Origin: JBAYDV01 sp041668045
GTDB lineage: Bacteria; Bacteroidota; Bacteroidia; Bacteroidales; UBA932
Assembly: GCA_041668045.1 (NCBI GenBank)
Contig: JBAYDV010000007.1
Coordinates: 1-46,211, forward strand
DNA: 46,211 nt
Direction: 5' to 3'
Made by a program: the position numbers and the translations under genes. Each line of letters opens with the position of its first letter. The first letter of the stretch is position 1. Under the pieces are notes generated by a model, which saw only the letters and a list, made by a program, of their open reading frames with translations, had not been told where the DNA came from and did not search any database. Below are positions 43,592-46,211 of the stretch, in pieces.

Positions 43592-45358
43592 TTAGAATAT
43601 AGTCCTTTTAAAGAATTTATCATAGTAATCATTACCTAGATTAATAATGAAAAGGTTATTTTTAGCTCTTGTGATTCCATTATAGACTAATTCATTAGAA
43701 TTAGTCTTATCTTTTTCAATAATTAGAAAAATAGTATGCGCTTCCCATCCTTTAAAACTATCAATAGTAGATAACTTAATCATATTGTTTTTTACTGAGA
43801 AATTGAACTCCTTATTTCTCCTTGCTTTTTTAATCTCTATATCGAATCGTTTGTTATTAAACTTATATCCTCTAATATAAAATTGTTTTTTTATCTTTTT
43901 AATACATTCTTTATTTTCGAAGGTAGTAATAGTACTCAGATTTTGATTATTTCTAAGTAAATAGTCTAATTCAATAAGTCTATCTCTTCTATCAGACAAG
44001 ATAGTTATATCATGGGCAGGGATATTATATGCACGAACTAATTTCTTACATACAGTGAACAAATCTTCATTAGAAATATTACTTTTTAGTTTTATATATT
44101 TTAATATTTCTTGTTCGTAGTTAAAAGTAGGTTCAGAAATTATAGCTTTCTCATATTCTGAAAACTTTTTCCCCATTAATTCTTGCTGAAAACTTAGAGC
44201 TAGACGTGTAATTTTATCATTAGACCTTTTATATTCTGTTAAAGACTTATTCCAGGCTCCAGGAATACCAACAGTTCTGACATCCATATTTTCTTCCCCA
44301 AAAACTACAAATTCACCTTCTTCTTTTAAAAAATATTTATTAATAATTTCCAGCCAATTACTTCCATAATCTTGAATTTCATCTATAAAGACAGATTCAT
44401 ATTTTTCTATCTCATCCTTAACTGGATCAAAAAATTCAACATTATTAAAATCATCTAAAGAATTAATCTTAAGATTCATATTAGTAGCTGCAGCTTTAAA
44501 AAACTGATAATAATCTGTAATATAAAAACCATCCCAACTAAATTCATCTCGCACTTTTGATATCCAATCATGAATATAATTTACTAAAGAAAGATTACAT
44601 GACAATATTAAGACCCTAGACTTAGTCCTAAGATGTGCATTAACAGCCCTTTTAGCTAAAACAAAAGTTTTACCACTCCCAACTAAACCTTTAATTTTTC
44701 TACGAGGTCTTGCCTCACTTCTTATTAATTCTTGCTGTTCTGGAGTATATTCATAATTAATTCCTTCATTCAAAGCATGCATAGATGGGATCATATAATC
44801 TTTTATTTTCAGATAAATATCATTACCAAATAGATTTGACTTTGAACTAAAAAAATTTCTTTCGATAAAATTATTAAAATCCTTTTTATCTAAAATATCA
44901 TCACCATAACATTTAATATGTTTTATGTTTCTTCTATATTTTAAATATTTAAGTCCTTTGAAATTTTTAAGAAGAAAATCATTTATACTAGAAGTATCTT
45001 CATTTATAAAATACACCATAGTATTTATTATAGATTTATAGGCCTTCCTCTTGAATTTACAAGCCCATAGACTATCTATATGAAGATTAAAAAAGTCCTC
45101 TTTATATTCTTCAACTTGTTCTAAAGGAGATAATACTTCTCTATCATCACTCTTTAAATGCCAATTAGTTTTATTATCTATATAATAATCATTGAGATTT
45201 AGATTTTTTATATCTATAATAATTACTCCATAATATTTTTTGAGAATAACTATATCTGGTCTATCACCATTTATAAACGGGCGAAAAAATATTTCATACT
45301 CTTCACTTAGGTTTTTCTGTAAAAAATCAAGAAAATTTAATTCTTCTTTAGTCTTCAT
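43592..45358 (-). CDS. NERD-nuclease / SF1 helicase fusion protein
   Basis: A 588-residue two-domain protein. The N-terminus (about 10-110) resembles a NERD nuclease domain of the PD-(D/E)xK fold, with Asp35 (GDRPDIVI) and Asp49-x-Lys51 (GVIIIDIKN). A variable linker follows, then a superfamily 1 helicase-like ATPase from about 205: Walker A GLVGSGKT (224-231), Walker B FIDEIQDYGSNW, and late motifs STIDSFKGWEAHTIFLI and GITRAKNNLFIIN. Such fusions occur in DNA repair and in some anti-phage nuclease-helicase systems; I cannot tell which applies. It stands alone, facing thrC, with AT-rich composition like the surroundings. Confidence 0.85.
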   Translation of the reverse strand: MKTKEELNFLDFLQKNLSEEYEIFFRPFINGDRPDIVILKKYYGVIIIDIKNLNLNDYYIDNKTNWHLKSDDREVLSPLEQVEEYKEDFFNLHIDSLWACKFKRKAYKSIINTMVYFINEDTSSINDFLLKNFKGLKYLKYRRNIKHIKCYGDDILDKKDFNNFIERNFFSSKSNLFGNDIYLKIKDYMIPSMHALNEGINYEYTPEQQELIRSEARPRRKIKGLVGSGKTFVLAKRAVNAHLRTKSRVLILSCNLSLVNYIHDWISKVRDEFSWDGFYITDYYQFFKAAATNMNLKINSLDDFNNVEFFDPVKDEIEKYESVFIDEIQDYGSNWLEIINKYFLKEEGEFVVFGEENMDVRTVGIPGAWNKSLTEYKRSNDKITRLALSFQQELMGKKFSEYEKAIISEPTFNYEQEILKYIKLKSNISNEDLFTVCKKLVRAYNIPAHDITILSDRRDRLIELDYLLRNNQNLSTITTFENKECIKKIKKQFYIRGYKFNNKRFDIEIKKARRNKEFNFSVKNNMIKLSTIDSFKGWEAHTIFLIIEKDKTNSNELVYNGITRAKNNLFIINLGNDYYDKFFKRTIF

Positions 45359-45492
45359 GATGATATTTTTTATTAAATTTTAGGTTTTCTCAAATTTAAT
45401 AAAAAAAATTTAGGGAAGTAATAATTTTATTTTTCAAATATAAGATTTTGTGCTTTTTTGATAATAAATATTACTTTATATATATTTCTGAA

Positions 45493-45933
45493 ATGAAAGA
45501 GAATAAAAAAATAGAATCAATAATTGTAAAAGATTTCGAGGGCAAATCTATTAATTTAATGAAAGAATATAAAAATAAGAATCTACTTTTAATTATCTAT
45601 AATAATCAATGCCTTGGATGCACTGGAAGAGCTATTCCTCTAGCCTACGAATTAAATAATAATTTCGAAAATATCACTGTAGTCGGTATTCATACTAATT
45701 TTGGAAATAATAAAACTAGTGCTCAAGATATAAAAAGCATTTTCACTAGTGGCGAATTACCATTTCCTATATACTTAGATGAGGATGCTTCAGTTTACAA
45801 TCAATTTGAATCATTAGGAACACCTCAATGGTTAATTATAACTAAAGAAGGCATACTATATCGCTCTATATTTGGTTCGCAAGAAGGTTCGCAAAATAGG
45901 TTATCATATGCTATCGCTAGTATTCAAGACTAG
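45493..45933 (+). CDS. Thioredoxin-fold protein (TlpA/AhpC-like)
   Basis: A 146-residue protein of the thioredoxin superfamily. The CxxC redox site is in NNQCLGCTGRAIP, about residue 37-50 from the chosen start, and the cis-proline loop is SLGTPQWLIITKEG. The FPIYLDEDASVYNQF segment is typical of the peroxiredoxin/TlpA fold. The ORF extends upstream only by a TTG start at 45448 with an unlikely sequence (CFFDNKYYF), so I use the ATG at 45493 (MKENKKIES). There is no signal peptide from that start, so it is probably cytosolic. It is a thiol-disulphide reductase or peroxide-related protein; the partner is unknown. Confidence 0.82.
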   Translation: MKENKKIESIIVKDFEGKSINLMKEYKNKNLLLIIYNNQCLGCTGRAIPLAYELNNNFENITVVGIHTNFGNNKTSAQDIKSIFTSGELPFPIYLDEDASVYNQFESLGTPQWLIITKEGILYRSIFGSQEGSQNRLSYAIASIQD

Positions 45934-45948
45934 TATTATAAAAATATA

Positions 45949-46179
45949 TTATTCTCCAATAAGTCTGATATGACCTTTTATCTCTTCAATATCTATAATT
46001 AAATTTCTTATAGATTCTTCATCATCTTGTAATTTTTCTCCTCTCGAATTCTCTTGATCTCCTTCGGGCAACATATCAAATTCACTAATAATATCACCTC
46101 GCAATGATTCCATATGTTCTGTTACATCATCTAGCTCATCTAGAAAATCATTTAATCTATCTTTAAATTCCTCGTACAT
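45949..46179 (-). CDS. Small acidic protein, predicted helical, unknown function
   Basis: A 76-residue protein (MYEEFKDRLNDFLDELDDVTEHMES...). It is very acidic, with hydrophobic residues at helix-like spacing on both sides of a central Gly/Pro/Asn-rich segment (about 37-50), suggesting two amphipathic helices or a coiled coil. I do not recognise the family. It is convergent with the thioredoxin-fold gene (15 bases between ends) and close to the window edge, so its context is incomplete. The clean ATG and lack of a competing frame favour a real gene. Confidence 0.6.
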   Translation of the reverse strand: MYEEFKDRLNDFLDELDDVTEHMESLRGDIISEFDMLPEGDQENSRGEKLQDDEESIRNLIIDIEEIKGHIRLIGE

Positions 46180-46211
46180 GATTATAAATCTTTAAATCAG
46201 CAATGTACATA

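Noticed and set aside
45448..45492. TTG start for the thioredoxin-fold protein
   Set aside because: The added residues are aromatic and unlike the family start; an ATG at 45493 gives a normal length.

Overview
This window is chromosomal DNA from a low-GC member of the Bacteroidetes, most likely Bacteroidales. The evidence is the AT-rich sequence, TAnnTTTG-type -7 promoter boxes instead of TATAAT, a near absence of Shine-Dalgarno sequences, and lineage-typical genes: Rho with a long disordered insert, tandem DUF1573, a LptD_2-type LPS assembly protein, an M20C dipeptidase, and a phosphoglycerate-mutase-like protein in the threonine operon. I cannot name the genus.

Layout. 1-3,074 (minus): the translation operon thrS-infC-rpmI-rplT, with rplT cut by the window edge. 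infC has no ATG and appears to start at ATC behind a strong AGGAGG. 3,186-4,737 (plus): DUF4199 membrane protein and a GtrB-like glycosyltransferase. 4,741-9,913 (minus): secA, lpdA and bactofilin, tightly packed. 10,087-10,257 (minus): a 2[4Fe-4S] ferredoxin. 10,376-14,670 (plus): DUF1573 protein, a putative ten-TM metal exporter, and rho. 14,748-17,672 (minus): LptD-like protein. 17,749-22,717 (plus): SPOR amidase, dnaA, pepD, rpe. 22,731-25,332 (minus): a TonB-dependent receptor behind a well-formed FMN riboswitch, so probably a flavin importer. 25,466-26,836 (plus): M20 dipeptidase. 26,905-33,881: an AraC regulator divergent from a complete RND efflux operon.

33,900-37,501 is the accessory-looking part. 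A REP-associated Y1 (HUH) transposase is flanked by two 105-bp copies of a REP-pair element, followed by a MATE transporter with C-rich codon use unlike its surroundings and a truncated Bcr/CflA-type MFS remnant. 37,527-38,111 (minus) is a family-4 uracil-DNA glycosylase. 38,210-43,561 (plus) is the threonine operon: a 44-codon leader peptide rich in Thr/Ile/Met codons with an attenuator-like hairpin, then thrA, the apgM-like probable homoserine kinase, and thrC. The window ends with a NERD-nuclease/SF1-helicase protein, a thioredoxin-fold protein and a small acidic protein.

The signals most worth following are the REP/RAYT module, the FMN-riboswitch-controlled TonB receptor, the AUC start of infC, the threonine leader, and the Asn/Gln-rich disordered Rho domain. 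All calls come from reading the sequence; no searches were run.
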